Position numbers and translations under genes: made by a program. The notes beneath the pieces were generated by a model, which was not told the origin of the DNA, searched no databases, and was given only the letters and a program-made list of their open reading frames with translations. From Streptomyces formicae (GTDB lineage Bacteria > Actinomycetota > Actinomycetes > Streptomycetales > Streptomycetaceae): 64,000 nucleotides of DNA. This document shows positions 54,722-64,000 of this stretch, in pieces (positions within the stretch are counted from its first letter, which is position 1; each line of letters opens with the position of its first letter). The stretch is from the NCBI RefSeq assembly GCF_002556545.1, contig NZ_CP022685.1, forward strand, positions 682,001-746,000. Reading direction: 5' to 3'.

Positions 54722-55602
54722 CTTCGGACCATCTGATCGTTTGCCTGGCGTGTCGTTGGCTGACGCCCAGTGGGCGAAGATCAAGCCGCTGCTGCCAGAT
54801 CGGACGCCTCGGCGGAGAGGGCGGTGGCGGGATCACCGGCATGTGATCGACGCGATCGCGTTCAAGTACCGCACTGGCACGCCGTGGATGGACCTGCCGG
54901 AGCACTTCGGTTCCTGGAAGGGCCCCCACAATCGCCTGCGGAAGTGGGCCGCCGACGGCACATGGGAGACGGTGTTCACCGCCCTGCTCGCCCAGGCGGA
55001 TGCCGACGGAGACCTGGACTGGGTGGTCGCGGTTGACTCCACCATCGTCCGCGCTCACCAGCACGCTGCCGGGGCCCCTCAAAAGGGGCCCCGGCCGGCG
55101 AGCCGAAGCATCATGCTCTCGGACGGTCCCGCGGCGGCCTGACCACGAAGGTCCACCTCGCCGCGGACAGTCGCCGCCGACCGCTTGCCTTCGTCCTCAC
55201 GCCGGGCCAGGCAGGTGACGCACCCGCATTTCCTGAGGTCATGGCCCGTTTGAGGGTGCCCCGACCGTGCGGCAGGCCCAGGACCACGCCGGAAGCGGTC
55301 CTGGCCGACAAGGCGTACTCGTCCCGCGCGATCCGGGCCCGCCTTCGCCGTCGCGGGATCCGGACGGTGATCCCACAGCCCTCCGACCAGATCGCCCAAC
55401 CGCAAGGATCGAGGCAGATCCGGCGGCCGCCCACCAGGCTTCGACCGAGACGTCTACAAGCAGCGCAACACCGTCGAGCGGTGCGTCAACAAGCTCAAGC
55501 AGTGGCGCGGCCTGGCCACCCGCTACGACAAGACCGCCACCATCTACCTCGCCGGACTACACATCGCCGCCATCTTCATCTGGTCGGACAGATGATCCGA
55601 AA
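54722..55602 (+). mobile_element. IS5 (IS427-like) element, transposase frameshifted
   Basis: The ends near 54722 (TTCGGACCATCTGATCGTT) and 55581-55602 are imperfect inverted repeats. OrfA (54741-55142) holds MDLPEHFGSWKGPHNRLRKW and WVVAVDSTIVRAHQHA (first Asp). The expected minus-one frame follows with RSRGGLTTKVHLAADSRRR and AVLADKAYSSRAIRAR (second Asp). A further frameshift near 55399 separates the last block, DVYKQRNTVERCVNKLKQW, with the Glu. That extra break should inactivate it. Confidence 0.8.
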
Positions 55603-55654
55603 GAAACGGCCTGGCGCTGCCCCCGCCAGGAAGGCGGGGGCAGGCGTGGAGGCG

Positions 55655-56083
55655 TCAGGCAGCGACCCACCCAGTCTTGAGCGAGGAGGAGTTGGGGAAG
55701 TCGAGGTAGAAGTAGACGCCGTCGTTGAAGTCCGTCCCAAGGACGGTCCACTTGGCGGCCCTTGCCGTGACCCAGCCCTTGCAGACCTTGTCGCGGGGGT
55801 TCCGGTTCTTCAGGTAGCAGAGCCTCATCTTCGTGTCCCGGTCCGGCTTGACCTGGATGTCATCGCACCGATTGGTGGTCACGTAGTAGCCGTCACCCTG
55901 GGGCGCCTAGTTGTATCCGTCGTACGACCAATCCCCGTCGAGGCAGGAGGAGGCCGACGCGGATCGCGCCGACGGGGAGGCCGGGGGCTCGGACGGCGCG
56001 GCGATCGCGGTGGCCCCGCCGAGTACTCCGGCGGTGAGGACGCTTGCCGCCAGCGCGGTGGTGAACTTCGTACGAGTAAGCAC
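55655..56083 (-). pseudogene. Secreted small protein interrupted by one TAG
   Basis: GTG 56083, preceded by AAGGAG, begins a clear signal peptide (TRTKFTTALAASVLTAGVLGG, ending IAAPS). The mature part SSCLDGDWSYDGYN is followed by an in-frame TAG at 55907-55909. The same frame then stays open to 55655 with ordered, Cys-containing sequence: GYYVTTNRCDDIQVKP, MRLCYLKNR, VCKGWVTA, TDFNDGVYFYLDF. Without the TAG it would be a 142-residue exported protein, function unknown. Either a fresh nonsense mutation or readthrough explains it. Confidence 0.7.
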
Positions 56084-56326
56084 GGTTCTCCTTCTGGTGC
56101 TCGATCACAGATGCCCGTCTAGACATCCGTGGACGACTTCACCGGCTCGCGGATTGTTCGTCAGCCCTGGTCCGAGCCACCGAACAATCCCGTGGATGGA
56201 GCGCCTGGGGTGGGTGGCTGCGGCAGTCGCCCGCAGGCCGGTTGGCCGGGGCCTGCCTTCTCGCCTTTGGCGGCATTCCGTAGGTTGATGCGGTAGATCA
56301 TGGGGGGCGTGAGGGGGGATGGACCG

Positions 56327-59300
56327 GTGGGGCGCAAGGAGAAGCCGGTGGATCCGGCGGCGGGGCCGGTCCAGCGCTTCGCGTTCGAGCTGCGCAAACT
56401 GCGGCAGGAGGCCGGAGGGCTGTCGTATCGGGCGATGTCCCAGCGCGCCGGGTAGTCGGTCACCGTGCTTTCCCAGGCGGCGGTCGGCGAGAAGCTGCCC
56501 TCGCTGCCGGTTCTTCTGGCATACGTGACCGCGTGCGGTGCCGACACGACGTCGTGGGAACGGCGCTGGGCGGAAGCCGCCCGCGCGGATGCCGAGCGGC
56601 TCCCGCCGGATTCGGATGAGGAGGGACAGGCTCCCTACCAGGGCCTGACGCGCTTCGAGACTGCCGACCACGAGCGCTTCTTCGGGCGGGATCGACTCGT
56701 GGAAGATCTGCGTGACGTGCTGCGCACGCGCCGGTGCGTCGCCCTCGTGGGCCCCTCCGGAAGTGGCAAGTCCTCCCTGTTGCGTGCGGGGTTGATCCCC
56801 CTCCTCCAGCGAACCGCGGACCCTCTCCTGCGCCCGGCCGCACTGCGTGTCCTCACTCCCGGGGAACAGCCCCTACGCACCCATGGCGATGTGCTCGCGC
56901 CCGCTCCGGGGAACGGCGACACGTGGTTGGTCGTCGACCAGTTCGAGGAAGTGTTCACCCTCTGCCGAGACAGCGGTGAGCGCGCCGCCTTTATCGACCT
57001 CCTGGTGAGCGCAGACACCGCGGACAGTCGCCTGCGCGTGGTCCTGGGCACCCGCGCCGACTTCTACGGCCGTTGCCTCCAGCATCCCGAACTCGTCCCG
57101 GTGCTGCGCAGGGCGAGCGTGCCGATCGGTCCGATGAGTCCGCAGGAGCTGCGGGAAACTGTCGTCAAGCCTGCCGCCGCGCGGGGACTGATCGTAGAAC
57201 GAGCGTTGACAGCCCGGCTCGTCGAGGAGGCGATCGACGAGCCCGGAGGCCTGCCGCTGCTTTCCCACGTCTTGGTGGAGACCTGGCGTCGACGCCGCGG
57301 CCGCACCCTGACGATGGGTGCCTACGAGGCCGCAGGAGGGCTGCACGGGGCGATCGCCCAGACCGCAGAGCAGCTGTATGCCACGCTCTCGTCGGACCAG
57401 CGCGTCGCTGCCCGCAGGATCTTGCTGCGGCTGATCACGCCCGGCCAGGGTGCACCGGACACCCGCTGCCCGGTGAACCGCTCCGCTCTGGAGGGGCCGA
57501 CCGCCAACGGGGACGAGATGAACACGGTCCTGGACCGGCTGGCGCGCGCCCGATTGATCACGCTCGATCAGGACACCGTCGATCTCGCCCACGAGGCATT
57601 GATCACTGCCTGGCCCCGGCTGCGCGGCTGGCTCGACGAGGACCGGGAGCGACTGCTCCTGCACGGTCGCCTCCGACAGGACGCGCAATTGTGGCAGGAA
57701 CTGGGCAACGACTCAGGATCCTTGTACCGAGGGGCCCGTCTGACAGAGGCAGAGGAGGCGTTCGGTTCCGAAACGGCGCGAGGCGAGCTCACATCTGTCG
57801 AAGCAGAGTTCATGGCGGCCGGGCGGGCCGCGCATGCGCGTGACCGCCGACGCCGACGGAGCTCGGCGGCCGTCGTGTCCGTGCTCGTGGTGCTGTCCTT
57901 GATGGTGGGAGTGGTGGCCTGGCAGCAGAACCGCGAGGGTGACCAGCGCCGCGCGGAGGCCGCCTCCCGCCGCCTTGCATCGCTCGCGGAGAACATGCGC
58001 GCCACCGATCCCAGGACGGCGATGCGGCTGAGTGCGGCGGCATGGCGGGTCAGACCCACGGACGAGGCAAGAGCAGCGTTGCTGGGGGCGACAGCGCAGC
58101 GCGAGCAGGACGCGTTCGCTGTTCCGGGCGGGCGGGATGACAACCAGGTTGAGCTCAGCCAAGACGGGCGGACGATGATCGCAGCCTCGGAGGCCGATCG
58201 CCGGGTGGAGAGCTGGGACGTGGCCAGCCACCGGCGCACCGGCGGGTTCCGCCTGTCCGAGGGGGAGATGCTGGGGGGTCTCACCCCAGACGGGCGTCGG
58301 CTGTTGATGCAGGGGGAGTACGGATTGCGGATGCGTGATCGCGTCTCCGGCGAGCTGATTGGTGCGGCCGTGAATCCGCGCTCCGTGGGAGGAGTCTTCT
58401 CCCTCACTCCCGGTGGGCACCTGGTGCTGGGAGAGAGCAGCACCTCGGCGGAGCAGTGGGACCTGCGGCGGGGGCGCATGGCGTTTCGGCACGAGAGTGA
58501 CGACATCCGGAGCGTGGCTGTCAGCGGGGACGACCACTACCTGGCCCTGTGCGACGGGCGTTCCCTGCAGGTGTGGGACGTCGGCCCGCGGCGCCGACTG
58601 CACACACTCCAGGCGGCGGCACTGTCACGTGCTGTCTGCAGAGCTGGCTCGCAACTCCGCTTCGTCCCGGGGAGCGACAGGCTGCTGCTGGTGGGAGAAG
58701 ACATACGCGGCTACGACGTCGTCACGGGGGACAAGGTGTTCGAAGTCGAGTACGAGGGAACGCTGAACGGTATCGAGTTCAGCTCCGACGGACGATTTGT
58801 CGTCGCTGCCGACAGCGAGGCCATCACCCTGTGGCGGGCCCAGGCCAACGGATACGAGATCGTGTATCGGTATCGTCTCTCGGGCGAGACTGTCGATGTT
58901 CTGCGAATAGACCTCGAACAGCGAGTAGTCCGGTACCTCGAGGGGGACCACGGCGCGAACGTAGCCGTGCGAACACTGTTCCTGGGCGATGCCGTCGCTT
59001 CTCAGAAGCGCGCCCCCGCCCTGGGGGCAGCCTTCAGCCCAGACGGCAGGCGACTCGTCACGGCTCGCGAGAACGGCGGGCGGGTGCGATTCGAGGTACG
59101 GCCCACAGCCGGTGGCGGTCGGAGGGTGACGCTGCCATCGGTCGACTGCAAGTCGGGCAAGACCTCCTCGTGTTGGGCCTCGTTGGCGTTCAGTGGCAAC
59201 GGCCGGAAGCTTGCTTACGGTGCCGCCGCGCTGGACACGGAGAATGAGCACCACCTTCTCTACCCACAGCGAATCAAGGTGTGGGATGTGCGGGAGAACC

Positions 59301-60094
59301 ACGAGAGCGCGGAATTCGAGCTCGGCGCGAAGGGACGCAGTGCTCCGTCGGTCGCTCTGAATCCCGACGGCACCTCCCTTCTCGCCCTGCACCAGGAACC
59401 CACGCCCGCCCTGGTGAGGTGGGACATCCGGAAGGGCACCAAGACGGTTCGGCCGGTGTGGGACACCGACACCCAGGTGTGGGGAGGTACCTTCACGAGG
59501 CCCGGGAGCGGGGCCATGGCGGTGCGGCCGGACGGACGACGCCTCGCGACCACTTTCGGGACAATCTTCACTCTGCCCTCCGGCCGCTTGGCCGAGGACG
59601 CCACCGCGTCGCTCACCAACGGCACAGCCCTCGCCTACTCGCCCGACGGAGAGCGGCTGACCGTGGGCGAGGACACTGGCCGGGTGGCTTTGTATGACGG
59701 CGACGCACGGCGCGTGGCCTCCCTCGCCGGGACGTTTTCAGGGCTGGACAGCGGGTCGGAATCCGCGGACGCCCTCACCTACTCCCACGACGGGAAGACC
59801 CTCGCCGTCGGAGGCGACGAGGGCACCGTGCGCCTCTGGGACACCGCATCCGGCCGTCCCCTAGGAGGGCCGCTGCCCACCGCCAACAACGCAGTCACAG
59901 CGGTCGCATTCAGCGAGGACGACCGGAACGTACTGGTGGCCGGTGAGCACGTGCCCCTGAGCTCGTACGCCATCGACCCTGACCGCGCCGCCGACACCGT
60001 CTGCGAGCGCGCCCGCGGCGGCTTGTCCCGCAGCCGCTGGGAGACATACATACCGGACCTGCCGTACCGCGACATCTGCCGAAACACTCAGTGA
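56327..60094 (+). pseudogene. nSTAND1 NTPase with WD40 repeats, HTH domain interrupted by TAG
   Basis: From GTG 56327 (in-frame starts also at 56300 and 56309) the frame encodes an XRE-type helix-turn-helix, RFAFELRKLRQEAGGLSYRAMSQRAG, then an amber TAG at 56453-56455, and continues SVTVLSQAAVGEKLPSLPVLLAY. From GTG 56465, 1209 residues are open: YQGLTRFETADHERFFGR, Walker A VGPSGSGKSSLLRAGL, Walker B TWLVVDQFEEVFTL, VLGTRADFYGRC, then EPGGLPLLSHVL. One transmembrane helix (AAVVSVLVVLSLMVGVVAW) and a C-terminal beta-propeller of WD40 type follow (for example GTVRLWDTASG). nSTAND proteins are signal-transducing NTPases, often tied to conflict systems. The NTPase may still be made from GTG 56465 without a full DNA-binding domain. 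Confidence 0.8.
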
Positions 60095-60119
60095 GCTTTT
60101 CAATTAACGACCGGGTGAA

Positions 60120-60533
60120 TCAGCACGAAGGCCACGGGCCGCCCGCGCCGACATGCTCCCCGGGGGTCCCCGATGTACTCCCGAGCGGGATGGTGGCAAG
60201 CCGTTCCCAGGTGATCACCTTAGCCGGGCTATTGGCCGTGCCGTCGACGAGCTGCACTTCGGTGACGTGCAGCGAGGCGTGACTGGGGCGGACCCGACGC
60301 AGGAGCCGCTGGGCATCGTCCGAGGACACAGCCCCGGACGCGTAGGCGACCGTGAGGTGCTGGACTCCCCACGGATAGCAGACCGCTTCATCGCCGCGGA
60401 CCGCTCGAATCGCCTCACGGACGGCGCAGTGAAGGGCTGTGATGCCGTCGTCCGGATGGAGGTCCGCGATCACACCGCTGTGGTAGCTGAGCAGCGAGCC
60501 GACCTGTACCTCGAAGGACGTCACCAGAATCAA
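60120..60533 (-). pseudogene. 2H phosphoesterase (2'-5' RNA ligase family) C-terminal fragment
   Basis: A 137-residue frame. LHCAVREAIRAVRG, then YPWGVQHLTVAYASG (second H-x-T motif), LRRVRPSHASLHVTEVQLVD and ITWERLATIPLG match the second half of actinobacterial 2H phosphoesterases. The first H-x-T half is missing; the upstream sequence belongs to an SDR remnant. A partial gene left by rearrangement. Confidence 0.65.
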
Positions 60534-60557
60534 GCTTCAACCGTTTGGCGCGGGCGA

Positions 60558-60660
60558 TCACAGGTTGGCGCCGCCCGTGACGTCGACCTTGGCGCCGGTG
60601 ATCCAGCGCGCGTCGTCCGACGCGAGGAAGGCGACCCTCACCCGGTTCATCGTGGAAGCT
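60558..60660 (-). pseudogene. Short-chain dehydrogenase C-terminal remnant
   Basis: The reverse strand ends VRVAFLASDDARWITGAKVDVTGGANL, the standard SDR ending (VAFLASD, ITGxxxxVDGG). Nothing before residue 30 of this frame resembles an SDR, so only the tail of the gene survives. Confidence 0.7.
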
Positions 60661-61156
60661 GCGGCCGGTGAGCGGATCCCGTTCCAGCGGGGTGGCCACC
60701 ACGGTTGGCTCCCCGCACAGCAGTGGCAGCAGCGCCTCGAGGCGAACGGGCCCGCCCTGGACGACAAGAAGCGCCAGCCATCCGTACGGCAGGGGGATCG
60801 GCGCGACAGGTGCACCGAGGGCCGTCCGGCTTCAGAGGTTCGGGCTGAACCGAAGCCGAGGCGTGGCAGCCGCGCGATCGTCCTTGAGTCCCGCCCCCGG
60901 GAGATCGAGGCCAGCAGGGTTCCGGTCGACGCGGCGGGTCAACCGATCCCGCTCTGCCGATTCGGCTGCGGTCAGCCCGCAAGCCTTCCAGGATCCGAGG
61001 GGCTGCCCGAGCACTACTCGTGCCGCAGGAAGCACGAAGCGTGATTGTCGGCCATCGCTGCCCCCGACCGACGCTCTGGGGCGGTCGCAACTACGTTGTC
61101 AGCACCGGATGGCAGGCTGATCGCTACCCGCCGCGAACCACTCTCAGGAGAACAGC
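60661..61156 (+). other. Probable decayed sequence with a Cys-rich C-terminal frame
   Basis: A plus-strand frame ends at 61044 with AAGQPIPLCRFGCGQPASLPGSEGLPEHYSCRRKHEA, whose Cys-x3-Cys and later Cys could bind zinc. The upstream part is antisense to the SDR remnant and I cannot place a start. It may be a gene fragment. Confidence 0.25.
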
Positions 61157-61792
61157 ATGAACACCGCTGGCCTTGGCCCGCTGGCCGTCACGCGTCACAG
61201 CGGCAATGAGCCTATCCGGGCCAGCGGGGAAACGGTGGGCAGACTCGGCGACTTCTGGAGCTGGGCGTGCTCCGACCTGGCCAACAACACCATGCGCGGC
61301 ATCTTGGCCGAGTACCTCGTTGCCACAGCGCTCGGCGCCGCCGACGGCACCCGAGCGGAATGGGACACCGTCGACATCCGCACGCCCGAGAAGTGGCGCG
61401 TGGAGGTGAAGTCGTCGGCGTACCTGCAGTCCTGGGCACAGAACCAGTTGTCGGAGATCTCGTTCACCATCGCGCCGGCCTCTGGCTGGGACGCCCAGAC
61501 CAACTCCACCTCGCCCGACATGCTGCGCCGCTCCGACATATACGTCTTCTGCCTGCTGCACCACCAGGACAAGCAGACCCTCGATCCTCTGGTTCTCGAC
61601 CAATGGACCTTCTACGTCCTGCCCACCGCAGTCCTCAACGATCGGTGCCCGAACCAGAAAACGATCAGACTGTCCAGCCTGGAGCGCCTCACCCCGCTGA
61701 AGACCGACTTCACCGGCCTGCCGAGGGCCGTCGCTGCGTGTGCCGAAGGCACGCGACAGCCGCCGGACGACAGGGATCAGCCCGCACGGTGA
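61157..61792 (+). CDS. PD-(D/E)XK nuclease-like protein of unknown function
   Basis: A 211-residue protein, ATG 61157 preceded by AGGAG at 6 nt. A restriction-endonuclease-like core is visible: MRGILAEYLVATALG (Glu52), TRAEWDTVDI (Asp70 or Asp73) and KWRVEVKSSAYLQSW (Glu83-x-Lys85), the E...D...ExK arrangement of the fold. The rest (RRSDIYVFCLLHHQDK, LDQWTFYVLPTAVLN) resembles stand-alone housekeeping or defence nucleases annotated only as hypothetical. No methylase or helicase partner adjoins it. A role in DNA processing is inferred from the fold only. Confidence 0.65.
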   Translation: MNTAGLGPLAVTRHSGNEPIRASGETVGRLGDFWSWACSDLANNTMRGILAEYLVATALGAADGTRAEWDTVDIRTPEKWRVEVKSSAYLQSWAQNQLSEISFTIAPASGWDAQTNSTSPDMLRRSDIYVFCLLHHQDKQTLDPLVLDQWTFYVLPTAVLNDRCPNQKTIRLSSLERLTPLKTDFTGLPRAVAACAEGTRQPPDDRDQPAR

Positions 61793-62131
61793 GCTTTGCC
61801 CCCTCCACCCATGTCCGCGGGGCCCTCGAATCAGCGCTCCACCACTCCCCCGCCGACCTTCGCTGGGGAGAATCTGGGGAGAACGAAGCCCCCCGCTGGG
61901 GAGCGCCTGGGGAGAATCGACCGCGCAAACGGACAGCGCGGCGGAAGAGCCGGAAACACCCATCGCCCCAGGCCAGAGCGGGGTTTCGGTCAATCTCCGC
62001 AGGTCAGCGGCCTGAGGGCGACGTCTTCAAGAAGATCTGTTCGCCTGGCAGGGGCGCGCCGTCTGCCCATACCTCCGTTGCGAGCGCAGTCGGGCTTCGG
62101 CCGCGCGGACGCATGAGGTAAGAAGACGTAC
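61793..62131. other. No gene recognised
   Basis: A 339-bp stretch between the nuclease-like gene and thpR. A GGGGAGAA-type string recurs three times at 61866-61917 (CTGGGGAGAATCTGGGGAGAA and later CTGGGGAGAATC), a short direct repeat. No convincing coding frame. Confidence 0.4.
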
Positions 62132-62821
62132 GTGACCGAACCGCCCCAGCCCGCCACACAGCACGCGTTCATCGCCCTCGCCCCGCCCGACCATGCGAAG
62201 AACGAGCTGGCGCACGCGCTGAGTCCGGCCTACGCCGCCTATCCCGATCTGCGCTGGAACCGCGTCGAGGACTGGCACATCACGCTGGCGTTCCTGGGCG
62301 AGCTGCCGGTGCGGGCCGTCCAGCGGCTTCGTTCGCCCCTGGCCGATCTGGCAGCTGCCCGCCCCTCTCTCGAACTGTCGCTGCTCGGTGGCGGGCACTT
62401 CGACGAGCGACTGCTGTGGAGCGGCGTCGGGGGCGATCTCGAAGGACTGCACGAGCTGGCCGAAGCGGTGCGGGCGCGGGTCAGAGACTGCGACGTCGCG
62501 TTCGCCGAACGTCCGCTGCGTCCCCACCTCACGCTGGCCCGCGCTCGCCTCTACGACAACGCGTCCGTAACCGCGGCGGCCGCCTGCCTCGATGGCTTCA
62601 CCGGAAGCCCTTGGCAGGCCCGACGCCTCCACCTGGTCGGCAGCACGGTACGAGGCCACTCAGGCCCGCGGCGCTATCGGGACATCGCCGCATGGACCCT
62701 GGTGACTGGGCAAAAGCATTCCGATCCAAAACCGCCTCCGAAACCGCCGCAGACTGCTGTGCATGAGCACCAGGGCTACTCGGGCCCCAAGTTGATGCCG
62801 ACTCGGCCCGACGCGCCCTGA
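62132..62821 (+). CDS. thpR: RNA 2',3'-cyclic phosphodiesterase (2H family)
   Basis: A 229-residue ThpR/LigT-family 2H phosphoesterase, which hydrolyses 2',3'-cyclic phosphate ends of RNA. The two H-x-T motifs are DWHITLAFLG (His49) and RPHLTLARAR. The core NELAHALSPAYAAYPDLRWNRVEDWH, then LLGGGHFDERLLWSGVGGD, and YRDIAAWTL fit the family. The last 30 residues (PKPPPKPPQTAV and on) are a low-complexity extension beyond the usual 190. GTG 62132. The gene stands alone. Confidence 0.88.
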   Translation: MTEPPQPATQHAFIALAPPDHAKNELAHALSPAYAAYPDLRWNRVEDWHITLAFLGELPVRAVQRLRSPLADLAAARPSLELSLLGGGHFDERLLWSGVGGDLEGLHELAEAVRARVRDCDVAFAERPLRPHLTLARARLYDNASVTAAAACLDGFTGSPWQARRLHLVGSTVRGHSGPRRYRDIAAWTLVTGQKHSDPKPPPKPPQTAVHEHQGYSGPKLMPTRPDAP

Positions 62822-62914
62822 GCCCGCTCAGACGGTCAGCCCGCCAGTCAAGGAGTCCGGCCATCGCATACTCCTCTGGGTGCAGATGAGGATGCCGCGA
62901 CCATACCGTCGCCG

Positions 62915-63200
62915 GACGACCACGACGGCGGCCCGGGTCCGTCCTGGGCGACGAGGCGTACGACTCGACGGCCAGCCGGCATGAGCTACGGCGCCGCCGG
63001 ACCTTGCCGGTGATCCCCGCAAGGGCGCCCCGAACATCAAGAACCTGGGCAGGCTCCGCTACGCCGTCGAGCAGACCTTCGCCCTGCTCCAACCGTTCAA
63101 ACGCCGGGCCGTGCGACGGGAACGACGCCTCGAACTCCACGACGCCATCGCCTCGTCGGCCCGCAGCCTGATCTGTCGGCGGCGGCTCCAGCGCCGCGCG
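62915..63200 (+). pseudogene. IS5-type transposase C-terminal relic
   Basis: VLGDEAYDSTASRHELRRR (second Asp region) in one frame, then GAPNIKNLGRLRYAVEQTFALLQPFKRRAVR and ELHDAIASSARSLICRRRL in another. This is the end of an IS5-family transposase with a frameshift near 63010. The 5' part is absent. Confidence 0.7.
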
Positions 63201-63369
63201 CAGCCGCGTCACCGAGCCAGCCCAGCGCCGAGCGGCATTGCCAGCAACATGGGGAGTTGCCTACAGGCGGATTCGGTACTCCCGGTAGCGTGTCCATCTG
63301 CCGCATGGGGTGTCCATGTGTCCGGCCGGCCCGGGCGGAGGGCATTCGGCGGAGAGCGATGAGGGTGCA

Positions 63370-63774
63370 ATGAGCGAACTGACGAAGCCCGAGGTCGACG
63401 TTCCGGAAGGTGACGCTCCTACCGAGTTGACCATCCGGGACTTGAGCGTCGGGGACGGAGTCGAGGTGAAGCCGGGCATGGTGGTCAGGGTCCACTACGT
63501 CGGGGTTACCTTCGAGTCCGGAAAGGAGTTCGACACCTCCTGGGACCGGGGCCAGCCGTTCAAGTTCGCCCTGGGCAGTGGCAGGGTCATCAAGGGCTGG
63601 GACCGGGGGGTGCGGGGGATGAAGGTCGGCGGCCGACGCGAGATCATCATTCCCCCGCGCCTCGGCTACGGCAATCAGTCGCCATCACCATTGATCCCGG
63701 CGGGCTCGACCCTCGTCTTCGTGGTGGACCTGCTTGACTCGTATTCCAGCACAGCCGGGTGGAGCAACGCCTAA
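63370..63774 (+). CDS. FKBP-type peptidyl-prolyl cis-trans isomerase
   Basis: A 134-residue single-domain cytosolic FKBP. VKPGMVVRVHYVGVTFESGKEFDTSWDRGQPFKFALGSGRVIKGWDRGVRGMKVGGRREIIIPPRLGYG contains the pocket residues (Tyr of HYVG, Asp-Thr-Ser, Phe, Val-Ile, Trp). AGSTLVFVVDLL is the closing strand. ATG 63370 with GAGGG upstream; a longer frame from 63310 is not needed. There is no signal peptide and it appears complete. Confidence 0.92.
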   Translation: MSELTKPEVDVPEGDAPTELTIRDLSVGDGVEVKPGMVVRVHYVGVTFESGKEFDTSWDRGQPFKFALGSGRVIKGWDRGVRGMKVGGRREIIIPPRLGYGNQSPSPLIPAGSTLVFVVDLLDSYSSTAGWSNA

Positions 63775-63809
63775 AGCCTGTTGCAGAAGGCTGCGTTCGG
63801 GCAGGTCGG

Positions 63810-63975
63810 GGCCTGGTCTTGGGGTGCTCTGAGGCGTTGCCTGCTTCCTCGCCCCGCAGAAGCGGTCGGCGCTGGCGCTTGCGGGGATCAGCGTGCCGTC
63901 CACCATCCACAAGCCCGAAGCCTGCCCCCCCCCAGCGCCACACGCGCCAAGATCCGGACCATCCCGGACCAGCAA
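63810..63975 (-). pseudogene. IS5-type transposase N-core scrap
   Basis: The reverse strand reads SGLWMVDGTLIPASASADRFCG, similar to the first catalytic Asp segment of DDE_4 IS5 transposases (VDGTLVP), followed by frame changes. The window ends within or just beyond it. Confidence 0.4.
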
Positions 63976-64000
63976 CCTCCCGAGTGCCGCAGCTACCGCC

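Noticed and set aside
54060..55082. Long minus-strand frame across 54060-55082
   Set aside because: Half of it is antisense to the IS5 transposase and the other half lacks any recognisable motif.

Overview
The window is high-G+C actinobacterial DNA, most likely Streptomyces or a close relative. The evidence is the codon bias, GTG starts, families such as the TPR-linked XRE-type regulators, a class I HMG-CoA reductase mevalonate operon, an nSTAND/WD40 protein, and many IS5, IS3, IS110, IS630 and IS701 relics. The density of broken insertion sequences suggests an accessory region such as a chromosome arm or a linear plasmid. I cannot tell which from the sequence.

Layout. 0.1-9.8 kb: insertion-sequence debris around a secreted M4 metallopeptidase, an NlpC/P60 endopeptidase-like gene (C40) and an SPFH protein. 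10.2-22.1 kb: left half of a terpenoid locus, with a regulator, a divergent GGPP-type polyprenyl synthase, a decayed ispG, a class II asparagine synthetase-like amidotransferase, and a 578-residue protein of unrecognised family carrying an NSE-like motif. A 528-bp segment (5' end of the regulator, promoter region and first ten codons of the prenyl synthase) is repeated in inverted orientation just upstream of the 578-residue protein. 22.5-31.6 kb: insertion-sequence graveyard, with one HxlR regulator and at least one apparently intact IS5-family element. 31.6-42.5 kb: right half of the locus. This is a long leftward operon: FabH-like KASIII, ACP, small ORF, mevalonate kinase, diphosphomevalonate decarboxylase, phosphomevalonate kinase, a decayed type 2 IPP isomerase, HMG-CoA reductase, HMG-CoA synthase, then an NTF2-like protein. 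A divergent paralogue of the first regulator faces it.

43.4-44.3 kb: a recombination junction that joins an integrase C-terminus to a truncated DUF5655-like gene. 45-48 kb: ABC importer for a siderophore, haem or cobalamin type ligand (binding lipoprotein, permease, ATPase). 48.2-51.3 kb: copper operon (His/Met-rich membrane protein, CopA ATPase, PCuAC chaperone) with overlapping stops and starts. 51.7-64 kb: GrpB-like protein, a hexapeptide acyltransferase-SGNH hydrolase fusion, another IS5-type element, a secreted protein and an nSTAND/WD40 protein that each contain one in-frame TAG, a PD-(D/E)XK-like protein, ThpR, an FKBP isomerase and insertion-sequence scraps.

How it may work together (inference). 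The mevalonate operon supplies isopentenyl diphosphate and the prenyl synthase elongates it. The unrecognised 578-residue protein and the amidotransferase are the best candidates for product-forming steps, apparently brought under the prenyl-synthase promoter by the inverted duplication. Loss of idi and of the ispG copy suggests the host's own MEP pathway provides DMAPP, or that the locus is decaying. No cytochrome P450 or other obvious tailoring enzyme is present.
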